The translations under genes and the position numbers were made by a program. The notes beneath the pieces are model-generated. The model ran no database searches, was not told the origin of the DNA, and was given only the letters and a program-made list of their open reading frames with translations. 64,000 nucleotides of DNA from Kuschelorhynchus macadamiae (taxonomy: Eukaryota > Arthropoda > Insecta > Coleoptera > Curculionidae). Every line of letters begins with the position of its first letter. Position 1 is the first letter of the stretch. The DNA lies in the NCBI GenBank assembly GCA_030620095.1, contig JAUTXW010000330.1, positions 119,858 through 183,857 of the forward strand, given 5' to 3'. Positions 33,670-46,300 of this stretch are shown here, piece by piece.

Positions 33670-35125
33670 TAAGGAAACCAATATTCCGGGTATTTAGATA
33701 TTAAAAAAACTGGTTTTTATCGGCAAACACCGAAAGGTGCCGAAAGTCGAAAGGCCTTGCAATTATTACTTCGGCTAGCTGATAAAAAAACAGTCAATAG
33801 GAGAGATCATATTTATTATAGTCTGTAAAAGAGGTATTCTATAACAGCACTCTGTCGTTTTATTTCATTTCGCAACAAAGATAGATATATCAACGAGGCA
33901 AGAAATACATGCCATGTGCAATATTTTGAATTTTCTATCAAAGGAATGTAAAACTCCTAAAGTTATTTGCTTGGGATGGAGGGGATACCACAACTTTGCG
34001 TCACTGTTAAGCGTTTTCTGAAATATTTGAATTTTTCCGTTAAAAGTGAAACTACTTATTTGCATAGTATTTGATAGATTTTATGTAATGTTTGTACATA
34101 AATATGTTATAAAATTAAATATTGAACGTGTTAATTTATTTATATGGCCTATTTTGGAAAAAATTAAAAAATAATCGGATTCCGACATTGATGCGTCATC
34201 TACAGAGTGGCGCTTGAGGTTTGAGTTCGAAAAACGAACACGAGAAATTTTATAGCGTGGATTTGCACTCTTAAAGCAAGAACGCCTAACTAAACTTAAA
34301 TTAAATTAATGTAAGGTTATTATAGAGCTGTTTGTTGGGCTTATTTAATCTTTTTTGTTCTTGAACGAGAATGTTTTGATATGCTTACGGTTTATTTTGA
34401 AGGTATGAGAGATCGTACAGAAAAATGTAAATTATATTTTAACTTAATTAATTTAGGTAGCCGAATATTTCCATGTAATTTGGAATACGAACAGGTAAAC
34501 GTTTATGAAATTAACTTCTGGGCAGACGAACTTATACATGCCAATTTTTAAGTATAGTTAAAGATTCAATTTTTCCAATAAGAATTAGGATATTAAGTTG
34601 AGATTTCCGGCATTTTTAGCCTTAAAATATAGAATTTATCTAATATCTATTTCTCAAAGTTTTCTTAAATAATATCTGTTACAAAATGTAATACTTTATT
34701 GTTCTATTATTTAAGCTAAGAAAATATACGCCTATATGCAAAAATATCATTTCCCAGCGAATTTTAAAATTGGTCTCGGTTCTTGATATACAAGTTGTTT
34801 TTAAGAAATTTTATTTTTTTTTAAATATGTTGTTCTTTTCATCTTATTCTTAAAACATGTGATTTATATTTCAGATCAATAATATTGCTTAAAAAATGTT
34901 ACATGAATATTGCATATATAGACTTGTCAGTAGATACGCGCCACCAATAAATAAAAAATTTGCCAGCACAGATAAACTATCTGTGACTTTTTGCCAAACC
35001 CAACACGATTAGAATCCATAAATATTTTTATGTAACTTTATCCGAAACAGTTTTTTGCATTTGAAATGACATTCAGTTTTAAAAACTTAAATGAGCATTT
35101 GCAAATTATAATAATATTGGCTAAT
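33670..35125. other. Unassigned stretch
   Basis: AT-rich, without recognisable coding sequence. A GC-richer patch near 34,180-34,260 has no identifiable feature. Confidence 0.3.
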
Positions 35126-35126
35126 T

Positions 35127-35321
35127 ATACAGGATGTTTTGACAAAAACTGTGGACGAAAAAATTATTTTTTTATTGGGCACCTTGTATGATACAAAGCT
35201 TTTCCGTATTATTTTAACGTTTATATATAAATTTAAGTGATTTCGATTCACTTAAAGTGGAAAAATGAAATCTTAGCAGCTTTAAAAACAAATTGCTAAA
35301 AATATCATGTAACACCTTATA
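35127..35321. mobile_element. Possible small MITE-like element
   Basis: The left end tatacaggatgtt and the right end aacaccttatata form imperfect 13-bp terminal inverted repeats (10 of 13 match) about 195 bp apart. Similar ...aacaccctgtata ends occur at 41,095-41,109 and 41,909-41,923, so a common short-terminus DNA element is likely. No coding sequence. Confidence 0.35.
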
Positions 35322-36340
35322 TATATTTCCTTTCGTAAAAACAGCTTTTCACGGAATTTTTATTTTTTATGGAACTTATGGAATTATTTTGCATACAAAG
35401 GATTAAGTATGTTATAATCAAAAATTACTTGCCATCCTTAAACATTCTTCCTCATTTTGTGAAGTATCAGTTACTTTCCTAACTTATAAATCATTTAAAG
35501 TTTGTATATTTTGTTTTACTTCTACAGAGTTATATCACTTAATAAAATTGTATCATTCTTAAAAAGCTTCGAAAAAATAAGTTGGAATAATGAAAAAAGT
35601 TTGTTTGCAAATTAAGCTGTTCAGCCGCTCCAGACCTTCCGTGCTGGAAAATATGCCGTTTTTAAAAAGTCAATAATTCGAAAGAATTCAGTTAATAAGA
35701 ATTCTTTAAAATTGTTAGAATATGCAAGATTTTGCATCCGGTGCTATTACGGAGAAAATTGATTTTCCTAAAAACTAAAAATTAGCACCACTCAGTTTAA
35801 TTTGCACTGATTTTATAAAATCCTAAAACTGAGAAATATGAATCTGAAAATAACTAATGAGAGATACTTTAAGTAAGTTCTAATATGTTTACTTTTTCGT
35901 CTGCTTTTAAATACGTAAATAGAAAAAAATTAGTTTACATGAATTATGTAACAGTTCTCCCGTATTTTCTATTTCTTTAGAAAAATTAACTACATGCAAT
36001 AAAAATCACATTCTTGTTGCATGTATTATTATTATATTATTATTATATTCTCTATTGGATCAAATTTTGGACCAATTTGACTATATACATAAATTAATAT
36101 GGCAATGTAACGATGGCGCAAGTGTGATGTCTGGCCATCTAAATAGCCTTTAGAAAAAAAAAGAAAGAGCGCCGCAGGCTGTATTTGTCCTGATGCAGCA
36201 AAGTTTAAAAATATTTCTAAATGTCGAATTTTTTTGCAAGCCTGCAAGTGGTATTCCCTCATTTTTTCATCACTCAGCCAAACGAACGTATGCTCTTACA
36301 TCTACATCTACGAGGCGTATACCAACAAATACAGAAACTC
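35322..36340. other. Unassigned stretch
   Basis: No recognised gene. A minus-strand 76-codon frame (36,032-36,262) has no motif. Confidence 0.3.
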
Positions 36341-36665
36341 GTCGGTCTTCAAATTCGAAGTTAGTAAATTGTTCAAGTTGCGTTCTTCAAAAAAAATCGT
36401 TTGACATTCATTTTTGCATATGCAATATAAAACGCTGTCGTGAGGCGCTCTGTAAAAAAAGAAATGAACATTTTTTTTAATACCATGTTTGATAAAGCCA
36501 ATTCTATTACAGGTCTTCAAATTCAAAGTTAGTAAATGTGATTGTTCAAGTTGCGTTCTTCAAAAAAAATCGTTTGACATTCATTTTTGCATATCCAATT
36601 TAAAACGCTGTAGTGAGGGGCTCTATAAAAAAAGAAATGAACATTTCTTTAATACTATGTTTGAT
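36340..36665. repeat. Tandem duplication of about 170 bp
   Basis: 36,346-36,512 and 36,512-36,685 are diverged direct copies sharing cttcaaattc.aagttagtaaat, gttcaagttgcgttcttc, tcgtttgacattcattttt and aagaaatgaacattt...atgtttgataaagc. The copies encode the same short peptide block (CSSCVLQKKSFDIHFC). Confidence 0.8.
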
Positions 36666-37063
36666 AAAGCAAATTCTATTACAGAAATAAATTATTACAA
36701 ACGTGAGCTTGCTAAGCTTTCACCTGAAGAAATTAGGGCTAAGTATAGAACCCTTTTTTTATGAAATATTGGACCATATTTTAATTGAAATGACACTAAG
36801 CTTTCAAGACTCTGAACGACTTACATTTTTATGTTTGGCAGATTCTGCTAAATTTTCCGCATATGGTTTAAATTTTCCGAGTGGCCCATTTAAAAAACTT
36901 ATTTAAGAAATACAATGTCTCAAAAAAGACTTACTTCTCTAGGCAATATTTCAAGTCAAAAGGAATGTCGCAGGAAAGAGCAACTCATCCATTTAATGAG
37001 GATGTTATAAATAAATTTGCTGCTATGAAGGATAGGAGAATTGATTTAGTATACAAAATTTAG
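36489..37063 (+). pseudogene. Probable hAT-type (DUF4371/ZMYM1-like) transposase fragment
   Basis: The open frame 36,489-36,764 reads ...EINYYKRELAKLSPEEIRAKY. A frame change near 36,750 then leads to FYEILDHILIEMTLSFQD and SERLTFLCLADSAKF (to 36,905), and another to KYNVSKKTYFSRQYF up to 37,061. The 'YYE.LD.I...M..RF.D.E.L.FL.L....KF' pattern resembles the C-terminal part of domesticated or transposon hAT proteins of the DUF4371 / ZMYM1-like type. No dimerisation block or catalytic residue can be assigned. Frameshifts show it is inactive. Unknown beetle- or insect-specific transposon protein is the alternative. Confidence 0.4.
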
Positions 37064-37309
37064 GTAAGTCGTAAAAAATATTCTACCCCTTCCACATATA
37101 AAAAAAATTCTGGAAAAAAAATTATTGCGATATTTTCTTGCTTCGTTTGCACTTCACTTACTTTTTCAACCGCGAGCCCCACTGGCCTGAAAAACTAGGC
37201 AGTGGACTGATTTCAAATGGTATGTCATAACTGATTGTGGTATAAAGAAGAACTAGTAAATGTGTGGCACTAACTCAAGATGGCGAAACAAAATGGCGAC
37301 CAAATAAAG

Positions 37310-37800
37310 TATGTGTAATCGTGAAAAAATTACCCTCTCAGGTTTAACATATCTTTACGTTTTAGCGTTTATAGATGCCAAAAATATGTTCTTTGAATTC
37401 TGTCGGTCTGTCTATCAGTGTCAGTCAGCGGCATAGCTTCAAAACTACCTTCCCGATTGATATCAAATTTTAAGCAAAAATTAAGGGTCACCTGTTAACA
37501 TTTTGGTAAAAATCCAATATGGCGAAACAAAATGGCGGTCTAATGAACTGTTAAAAAAATTATTAATAAAAAGCTACTTATCAATTTATGCACAAACATC
37601 AAGTATTATGTTGAAATCAACTGGTAACATTTATTTAAAAATTCAGCCTGAAAAAAGTACTTAATGGATTAATTTCAAATTGTGTGCCATAACTAATTAT
37701 GGTATAGACATCAACTAGTAAAACTGTGTTAGTAATTCAAGATGGCGGCCAAACTATAAATTAGGCAAATTTGATGTTTGTGTTATATGAAGTGTGGTTC
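37310..37800. repeat. Dispersed repeat family R, partial copy
   Basis: Shares with the other R copies: taatcgtgaaaaaattaccctct, tttacgttttag, the (tctg)n phrase tctgtcggtctgtctatca, gcggcatagcttcaaaacta, and the recurring phrases aatatggcgaaacaaaatgg and aagatggcggcc. Non-coding. It precedes the large foldback at 37.97 kb. Confidence 0.75.
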
Positions 37801-37969
37801 ATATACGAATGTTTAACTCATCAAGTTGCAGGTAATAGCTCTGTCATTAAGGCCAGAAAAGTAGTACATATAATAGGAATTTTGTTCATAAGGGCCTATA
37901 AGGAAAATCACTGCTCGAATTGTGTAAATGCCTCTTAATAAGGATATTTTACAAAAATTAATTCAAAAA

Positions 37970-39010
37970 TACATAAACAATTGCCTAAAGTGCCGAAAAT
38001 TGATTTCGACATTCTAGATCAAAACGCGCAGGTTTTATACAAAAAAAATGTATTTTCTAAAAGTTGTAGACATTTTAAAATTCTATCTTTTAAACTATAT
38101 TCCGTAAAAAAGCACTAACTAGTTTCCGAGAAAATCGCGATATATAGCTCTCACACTTCGTACAAATATATGATACTGTGACTTCATTGTTAAGGAGTTT
38201 ATATTTAAAAAATAATTCTGCTGCAAACGAAAGCAGATAGAGAGCTCTACAAGATTCAATATTATTCACCTTGACTGATTCTGCAATGAAGTTGCAAAAT
38301 AAAACGGCAAATTGAGGTCGAAAAACATATTAATTTATTTATCATTCTAACGGTTAATAACTTTTAAAACATGTCTATAACGTTTCCGACTTGATACTTA
38401 AGTAGCCGATATAGCTGCTGTATTAAACTATGGTTAGGAGGAACCCGGTTAGGTAAAAAAAAATCAGGATTACCTAGTTTTACATTATACTAGATATATA
38501 AAAACGTTAAACGTTAACCGTTGCAATTATAAAACAAATATTTTTGAAGCCATATTTAACGTTTTATTTTTTAAATTTCCACCCTGAAAATAATTGTATA
38601 TTGAAGTGTATGTAACGATAAACAAAATGAACTCTCGTAGAGATCTCTACCTCCTGTTGTTTACAGCGGGATTTTTTGTATAACAATGCCTTCCAAAATA
38701 GTCATATGTCGGTAACAAATTAAGCCTCAGGGTGAATAATTTACATACAAATTTTACATCACGTCGGCTATATTTGTACGAAGTTTTAAATATATATTTT
38801 ACAACTTGTATCGTTACTGACATTTAAAAAAAAGCTCGTATCTACGGTTTTTTCGCAATTTTATCGGAAACTAATCAGCGCCTTTTTCAGACAGAATTTT
38901 CAAATATCTACAACTTTTAGCAAAATTATTTTTTTATAGAACCTACCCTATTTTAGTATAGAACAAAAAAATCCAGTTTCAGCACTTTAGGCAGTTGTTT
39001 ATATATTTTC
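37970..39010. mobile_element. Foldback element of about 1.0 kb
   Basis: 37,975-38,175 and 38,775-39,003 are imperfect inverse copies. Matching blocks include acaattgcctaaagtgc / gcactttaggcagttgt, aaaagttgtagacattt / aaatatctacaactttt, actagtttccgagaaaat / attttatcggaaactaat, and acttcgtacaaatata / tatatttgtacgaagt. The 600-bp centre is non-coding. It is non-autonomous and of unknown family; I could not find a target-site duplication. Confidence 0.7.
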
Positions 39011-39429
39011 CCCAATTCAACTGAGCAACAGACGTAAGTAGCCACCCAAAAATGTTGTATATTTTTAAAGCATAATATAACATCATAACTTCTCAAAAAC
39101 GTAAAGCGATAGTTTGCTTTTTAGAAGCTATGCCGTATAAGAAAACTGAAATTCGATCAAAACATAGAGAGTTATCTCGAAACGGTTTTAATTTAGTGGA
39201 ACACAATGTGAGCTATAATACTCGTAACTTTTGGGAAAGTTTTATTACAGAATTCTCGAAAAATTTTATTGTAAATAAAAGTTGGTGAATAAAGAAAAAA
39301 ATGTTAAATCTTAGCTCAGATAAACAGAGTGTTGAAAAAAATCCGATCCGACTAGGTAGGGTAAGATGTCAAAATATAAAGTATTTAAAATTATATTTTG
39401 AAGGCCGATTGCAAAATTTGAAACGAAAA

Positions 39430-39485
39430 TCGTAACAGATCTGAAATACTCTTTATTTCAACAAATCTGAAATACTCTTTATAGA
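39430..39485. repeat. Tandem duplication of a 26-bp unit
   Basis: atctgaaatactctttat occurs twice, 26 bp apart, in direct orientation. Confidence 0.7.
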
Positions 39486-39859
39486 GCATGTATAAATAAA
39501 TATAATTCAGGTTTTACTATTGAAATAAATCTAACATCATCATTAAGCTGTGAAATAGTTATTATTGTTTTATTAGAATAATTTCTGAAGAACTAAATAA
39601 GAATTATCCATTCGCACAAGGAACTTTACTGCTACACTGCTCTGTATCTTAAACACTTGACATGTTTTCAAATATTTTATTTTTATATAGGGTTTCTAGA
39701 AAAAACATTATTGATAGTTATTATATAATTCGTCACAAAAATATTAGGCCAATTATTTAAGATGAAAATAACAAGTTATTTACTTCTTCCAAATACATTT
39801 TTTTTGATAATATGTCATTTAACCCCACTTTTTACCTGATAAATTCGAATTTTTGTTTT

Positions 39860-41112
39860 TATTTCCCTCGTAAAAAGAAAGTATTCGTGAAAAAATCATC
39901 CTACGAGTTTTTTTCAGATCTTCACAAGAACATATTTTCTCAAATCTGTCGGTCTGTCTGTCTCTCTTCGCGGCCTAGCTAAAAAATTACTTACCCAATT
40001 GACTCAAAATTTCGGTCAAAAATTAAGGGATATATGGGGATGACCTGGTAATATTTTGGTAAAATCAACAAATAACATTTTAAAACGAATCCAAGATGGA
40101 GGAACAAAATTGGGGATTAATAAATTATTAAAAATTCAGCCTGAAAAAACTGCTTAACGGATTGATTTCAAATTATGTGCCATAACTAATTGTGGTATAG
40201 GGATCAACTGATAAGATTGTGGTACTAAAAACAAAATGACGACCCAGTGAAGTGTTTAAAAATTATTATTATAAAGCTACTTACAAAATTTGTCTCAAAT
40301 TTTGCACAAACATCAATTATTATGTTGGAATCAAGTGGGAAAATTTTGGTATGAATCCAAGTTAACGGAATAGCGTTTTAACGTCCTTAGATCGGTCTGT
40401 TTATCTGTCACTTCGCGGCGTAACTTACAAACTACTTACCAGATTGACTTCAAATTTTAGTCAAAAATTAAAGGTCATATGGGAATACCTGCTAATATTT
40501 TGGTAAAAATCCAAAACAGCGGAACAATGTTAAAAAAAATATTACTAAAAAAACTTATTATCTAATTTACCTCAATGAATGGATAACATTTTTATATGAA
40601 CCTAAGACAAATAGTGGCCTTATAAAATATTTAAAATATCAGCCTGAAAATACTACTTAATAAATTAAATTCAATTTTTGTGTAAGAATTAAGTTATATA
40701 AGAGATAAACTGTTAAAGTTGTGGCACGAATTTAAGATGCCGAAACAAAATGGCGGCCAAATATTTTTTTTTTTAAATCTTGTTCAATTGACTTTAAATT
40801 TTGCAGTAAAATTAAATGTGAAGATGGGATAAACTGGTACGAATTCAACATGACGTAATAAAATGGTGATATGTGTCAATTTAAAAACAACTTATTGAAT
40901 TTATTTTAAATTATGCCCAAAAGTCAAGTGGCTCATAGGCAAAAAGAAACTAAAAAAATATTGGTAGGAATCCAGTATGTGTAACACATATATATACTAT
41001 GACTATGTACTGAACTAAATTGGGTTATTCCTAACAAATGGGAAAAAATCATAACGAGGGATGTTCCGGGTAAAGGAAATTTACCGATTTTTTTTAACAC
41101 CCTGTATATATG
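39860..41112. repeat. Dispersed repeat family R, longest copy
   Basis: Begins ccctcgtaaaaagaaagtatt and ends aaatttaccgattttttttaacaccctgtata. It includes the tctgtcggtctgtctg phrase, a second internal start (tcggtctgttt near 40,392) and at least four degenerate ATGGCGG-type phrases at roughly 120-250-bp spacing (for example 40,740-40,760 gaaacaaaatggcggcc). No coding potential. Copies recur at 30.2, 37.3, 52.74 and 54.57 kb. Confidence 0.8.
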
Positions 41113-41184
41113 ACGTAGGGTTTACTACTGTCAAAACTATTTTTATTCACGCAACAGACTATATTTTAATCTAATTTTAGTCTT

Positions 41185-41530
41185 TTCGTGAAGAAAACTA
41201 TTTTTGGGTTTACGCCACAATTTATAAAAAATTAAAAATACTAAAAACAATTATATAAAAATTAATATAAAACACAAGTGATATACAGCTCTTAGTTTTT
41301 TTATTTTTTAGGTTGCTGACGACGTGGGTCGACTTTCTCCCAAAACATCCAAAAAAGCAGATATCTTTCAGTGTCGACCCTCGGGTTCCTTCACAGTGGA
41401 ATCATAACTAAAGACCACAAATTAAAATTTTTAAGTTCAAATCATATAATTATTTTTAGTATTTTAATTTTTCTATAGTTTGTGGCATAAAACCCAAAAA
41501 TAGTTTTCTTCATAAATCATGAATCTGCCA
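41185..41530. mobile_element. Foldback element with about 70-bp arms
   Basis: 41,189-41,260 (gaagaaaactatttttgggttta.gccaca...) is inverted at 41,446-41,512 (...tgtggcataaaacccaaaaatag). The centre, about 185 bp, contains a GC-richer block (gacgacgtgggtcgac...gtcgaccctcggg) with its own short inverse pair gtcgac. Confidence 0.7.
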
Positions 41531-41988
41531 CTACAATTTCGTAATTATTTAGTTTTTCTATTAGTTGGGAGCTTTTAATTTTGTATCTATATAAGCCTAA
41601 GATCTTACCACCCTGTATAAACTTTAACCTTTCAGAATATGTTGATTTGCTTTATTATTTGTTATGTTCTGTTGAAAAAACTTTAATATGGTTCAATATC
41701 TAAAACGCAACATTCAAAATTACTATAAAATGTGCTCATTTTTTTTATTTTTTGTGTAACTACTTAATGAAGCGGAAATTAAAAAAAAAATCAGATATAA
41801 TTATATAAGGTATACATATTTAATGTATTGTAAGGTTGATTTAATTAAATATCAAAATATGCAAAAATATAAATACTGTATATTATGTGGATTTTCTAAG
41901 CTGTTTTTTTAACACCCTGTATATTAAACTGTAGAATTTGTCTTTCTTATTTGTAATAGCTATGTTATTGACAAAAAAATTATCTGTC

Positions 41989-42913
41989 TGTAACGGGATT
42001 ATCGTGCGGTTATTTATTATATTTAAAAATATTTATTTATTTGAAACCTAGCTGGCAACTCTATCACAATACTGAAATTAACTAATATACGATAAGTAAA
42101 ACCAAAGCTACTCTGTAGGCTTCTTCGTAAATTATAATTTACAATGTTATCAAATGCAATTGTTAGTACAACTTAAATTAAACATCTTATCTCACCAATT
42201 CTGCGACCACTTAATCTCGAACAACAGTAAACTGCAACAACAATGGTATCTTCTTGAATATATATTTATTTTAACTAGCAGGTGGTTTATATAAATAAAA
42301 GATTTGGTTATTAAAAACAACCTAAAAATCTATTAACAAAAATAAAAGAAATGAAATACTGTACAAAAATAATTCTTAAACCTAATAACAAAAAAAAGTA
42401 TTTAAATCTAGGAAATAAGGGAATTGTCTTAAAATTCCCAACCTTAGTTCAAAAGAAAAGAAATCAAAAATTTTTAAATAAACCGTAAATTTAACTCTTA
42501 AAAACAAGTTACTCCCCAAATAAATCATAGAATGAAAATAAAATATCTTTGAAAATCCCTCAACTTTAATATCCCACTGTATACGTAAAACCCCATAAAC
42601 CACCCCAAAAGAAGAATTTAAGATCAACTATAAGAAACAAAACTCTGACACAGACTGACTTTTAGTCTTCCCGTAAAATACAAAGTTAGCTCAGCTATTA
42701 CTAGGGGTGACCCTTAGACCAATCCCCTCTTTGATTTTATTAGTCAGGACGAAACGAATAAAGCTGTGAATGGTTAAGCTTAAGTCCCTACTCTATACTT
42801 TAAGTTCGGAACGTCGGCTTAGAGACACGAGGTGTCAGCCATGATAACAAAAAGTGAATAAATCGATTAAAATAATATTGCCTTCAATTCTTAGTCCTAA
42901 GGTTATGTATACA

Positions 42914-42971
<58 letters not shown>

Positions 42972-43313
42972 TAACTTATCCACATTATGGTCCGAAAAGT
43001 CACGGCAAAAAACAAGCACAGAAAAACCCTTTCAGTTATTCTTTTCTGTTGAAAAAATTATGCCCCAAAAACCTGGCTGTTCGGTAATGTTTTTATTATA
43101 AAGTAGTCTATTGTAGTTTTAACACAGAAATTGACTATTCATCATCATTGCATCGATCAACTAAAATGTTTCAATTAATATTTGCGTCAAGTTAAATTAA
43201 ACGGGCCAAAGAAAGATTCCCATGAGACAGTTTTAGTAAAATATTGTTTGAATTACATTTAGACTGTATAAAAATACATACTCTATACCGTTGTTATAGT
43301 CTATTCTGTTACA
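41989..43313 (-). repeat. Left LTR (3' LTR on the minus strand) of a large LTR retroelement
   Basis: Starts TGTAACGGG and ends TCTGTTACA, so both ends show TG...CA with six inverted bases. 41,989-42,620 is repeated directly at 49,286-49,917. The segment 42,620-42,890 is missing from the right copy, and homology resumes at cctaaggtta (42,898 / 49,922). A (TA)n tract lies within. Immediately to its right, on the minus strand, is a purine tract (ctaaggggggaggaaat, 43,314-43,330) in the position of a polypurine tract, which fixes the orientation as minus. Confidence 0.7.
42918..42970. repeat. (TA)n microsatellite within the left LTR
   Basis: About 26 TA units. The corresponding place in the right LTR (49,950-49,972) is a shorter TA tract where PLE copy C lies. 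Confidence 0.95.
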
Positions 43314-43330
43314 ATTTCCTCCCCCCTTAG
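43314..43330 (-). other. Polypurine tract of the LTR element
   Basis: On the minus strand, ctaaggggggaggaaat directly precedes TGTAACAGAATAG, the start of the 3' LTR. Plus-strand priming sites of LTR elements have this composition and position. Confidence 0.6.
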
Positions 43331-46300
43331 ATTGAAACATTTAGTTTTACTCGAGGCAATAATAATAGAATATTTACTAGGTAAAAATGCCAATAGAAAA
43401 AATATAATAATATTAATTTTCTTATTCCATTAGAAAAGAATTACTATACCACCTGACTAAACTCTGACGTAAGCTTTATGATAGTATCCCATTATTACCT
43501 TTATTATTACCTCCAATTTTAATAACGACATTTAAATTATCTAGGCCAGACTAGTTTACGTTACGTATTTTCTTTGACAATTGAAAAAAGAATTAAAAAA
43601 ACTAGAACCAAGAACTAATAAATGTTATTTTTAAAATATTCTTATTTACAAACGATTATTAACAACGAACAAAATACCCAAACCTTCTATGCAAATTGTG
43701 AGTAAAAAAAAAATATGGTCAGAAAATTTTAAGACTGCGTCCAAAAGGATATTTATATAAATAGATTTAATGATATCTAAATTATTCAAATTAAAATTTA
43801 TTATTTATTGGGTATATTAAATAAAAAGCAAGAATTTAAAAAAACTGTTATAATACATTAATTCGGATAATTTTGCTGTAAGAAGATTCGTACTTTCAAG
43901 TTAATATATTTTCTTAACCATAATAAAGAATAAGTTTTACTAGATGTATCTTTTCTAGTTATGAAACTTGGCTTTTTTTTAACAAAAGAATAACAAGCAA
44001 ATTTTTTAAGTGGTATATGGCCTGATAATATCTGACTACTACTTCTCAATATGACCTAATAATAAAAAAATACGCTCGCCTAATTACCAAAATAAAATTG
44101 CGTCTATATCCATATTTTTCCATCGTTTTGATGTCAATCTATTCCCGTTTCATTACACCTTCCTGTAAAGTTTGAATCCAACTCCCTCATCTATACGGAG
44201 ATCTTTTGCACATTAATATAGTAAAATTACTTAACGGAGATACCGAGGGGAACTAATAGCTTGCATCTTTCTTGCATTCGGTTTTAGAATTCTTTTACTC
44301 TACAGCGACGCGTTATTTCTCTAGTTTAACTGTACTATTTATTTAGTACCTATGTACCTTTCCAATACATTCTTTCAGGAGACCTATTTTTATATTGCCG
44401 TGTCCTATGACTCCTATAAAATTAAACGACCTGACATTTTGCTTTCATACGCGATAATTTTTAAATATTAACTACACACTAGAGAGCAGACTGTGGTTGA
44501 AAATCTCTTTACATTTCTTTCTTTGTTGTAACGTACCAAGAAAAAAAAATCGGGTAAAAACTAATACAATATAGGTACAACACACCCAGCATATGAACTA
44601 AATTATCTACACTCTGTTTTTAAAATCAAAATTGTAATGTTATAGTATTAAACTGATTCCGTGGCTTACCGACTATAATATGTCCACACTGACTAGTATA
44701 TGTAGAAATACCAAGGTCGCAGCCCAAAAGACAACAAAAAAAATAAAATCATACAGTTTAACGTTTGAATACTGGCCATTATCCTTTACAGTTCAACTGA
44801 TGCTCAGTTTACGGTTTAACCAAATGTAGTTCGTATACTTTTCCAACGCAATTCATTCAACTAAAAGCATTGTCGCTAACACGCGTCATTCTTACACTTT
44901 ATAAACCCTTTTATCAAAACTACACATTTATTGACAAAAGAGAGAAAAAAAAATATTTCAACTATCCCCTTAATCGGAAAAGTCGCTCTACGGGCACACA
45001 ATTCTACAGCATTAGAAAGCTTCCTCGATTCTTCCACATGGTAATCCCTATACCTAGTGAGAACTCTTACTATGACACTAACCATCATTTATAATAATAG
45101 TATTTATTTTCCAAATAAAATTAATTTATACAATTGTAACATTTTCAAATTTATGTATAATTATTTAGTTTATAGTAACACTGAGGCAATCACAAAATTT
45201 GGCTAGTTATATAGTTACTGATTTTCACACAGTGTTCTATCACCATCCTGTCGAATAACGAGTTGGATTTTTCCAAATTTACATATCATACACTTTATAA
45301 AAGAAAGTTAATAGAATCTTTATTAATAGGGTGTTACTATTGAAAGTGACATATTTTGAATATATAATCAGTTTTAGTTACTAAGATACTGGCCTTCTTT
45401 GTTAATGAAAATAACAATTTTTTCATTTACAATAAAATATTTTCTTTTTTTTTTGGTTTCTTCTTTCAGTCCATTTCACTCACTTGAATTATGATAAACA
45501 TATTTACTCTCTTATCTCTTGTAAAATGTCAATTTAACACTTTGTCAACATTTAAACTATTAGAAGGTTTCACTTCACATAGCTTTTTGTTTTCATTTAT
45601 CCAAGCTGCTTTTCTTGATGTTTGCTTTGTAGAGAATGTTTAATGAATATTTTGCTAATGATTTTTCATTATTTTAAGCCAATTAGTAATCTAAAACAAA
45701 ATTGAACATTATGACTTTGCAGCTAAATATAACCTTTAAAATATCAAGACTTTTATGTATATTACATTTTACATACCTCAATATGTTTTATTCATAATTC
45801 ATTGGCTTACATTTTGTAAAGTATTCTCAATTTCTCTAAATTAAGATAAAAGAAATTTGTTTTTGTTTTGTTTACAAATATTCGGAATTTGCCTGCCTTT
45901 CTCTTCTGTCACTATGGTTTCATTGGTATCTTATTTTTCGGCATCCAGCCAGCTTTGACAGTGTCGTGTTTTTTTATTTCAGTCACAATTTTACAATTTT
46001 GGTTCTGCTCAGCGGCAATTCGCCAGCATTATTCGAGGGACACCGAATATTATCGGGTTTTTACTCGCTTATGCTAATGGCGCCAGCAGTGAACTCCACT
46101 CTAATTATTATTTTATTTTATGGCATTAGGTTGGCATAAGTCTGAAGTGAGGAAGAATGATGGAGGGGAATGTAAAACTTCTTCGAATTTTCTGGAGTTG
46201 ATTTTCTCGCCCCTTTCTATTGGCTCTCCTTAGAGGTGCAGCATGTGTCCGGCTTTATAAAAGTGCCTTAATGGACCGATCTTTTTAAAGTACTGAAAGT

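Noticed and set aside
37260..37770. Possible coding exon because of ATGGCGG (start-codon-like) phrases
   Set aside because: No frame stays open after them, and the phrases recur in the non-coding repeat family R.
35127..41923. A single large DNA transposon spanning the accctgtata-type ends
   Set aside because: The ends are far apart, in mixed orientation and separated by unrelated repeats. They are better read as several short elements.
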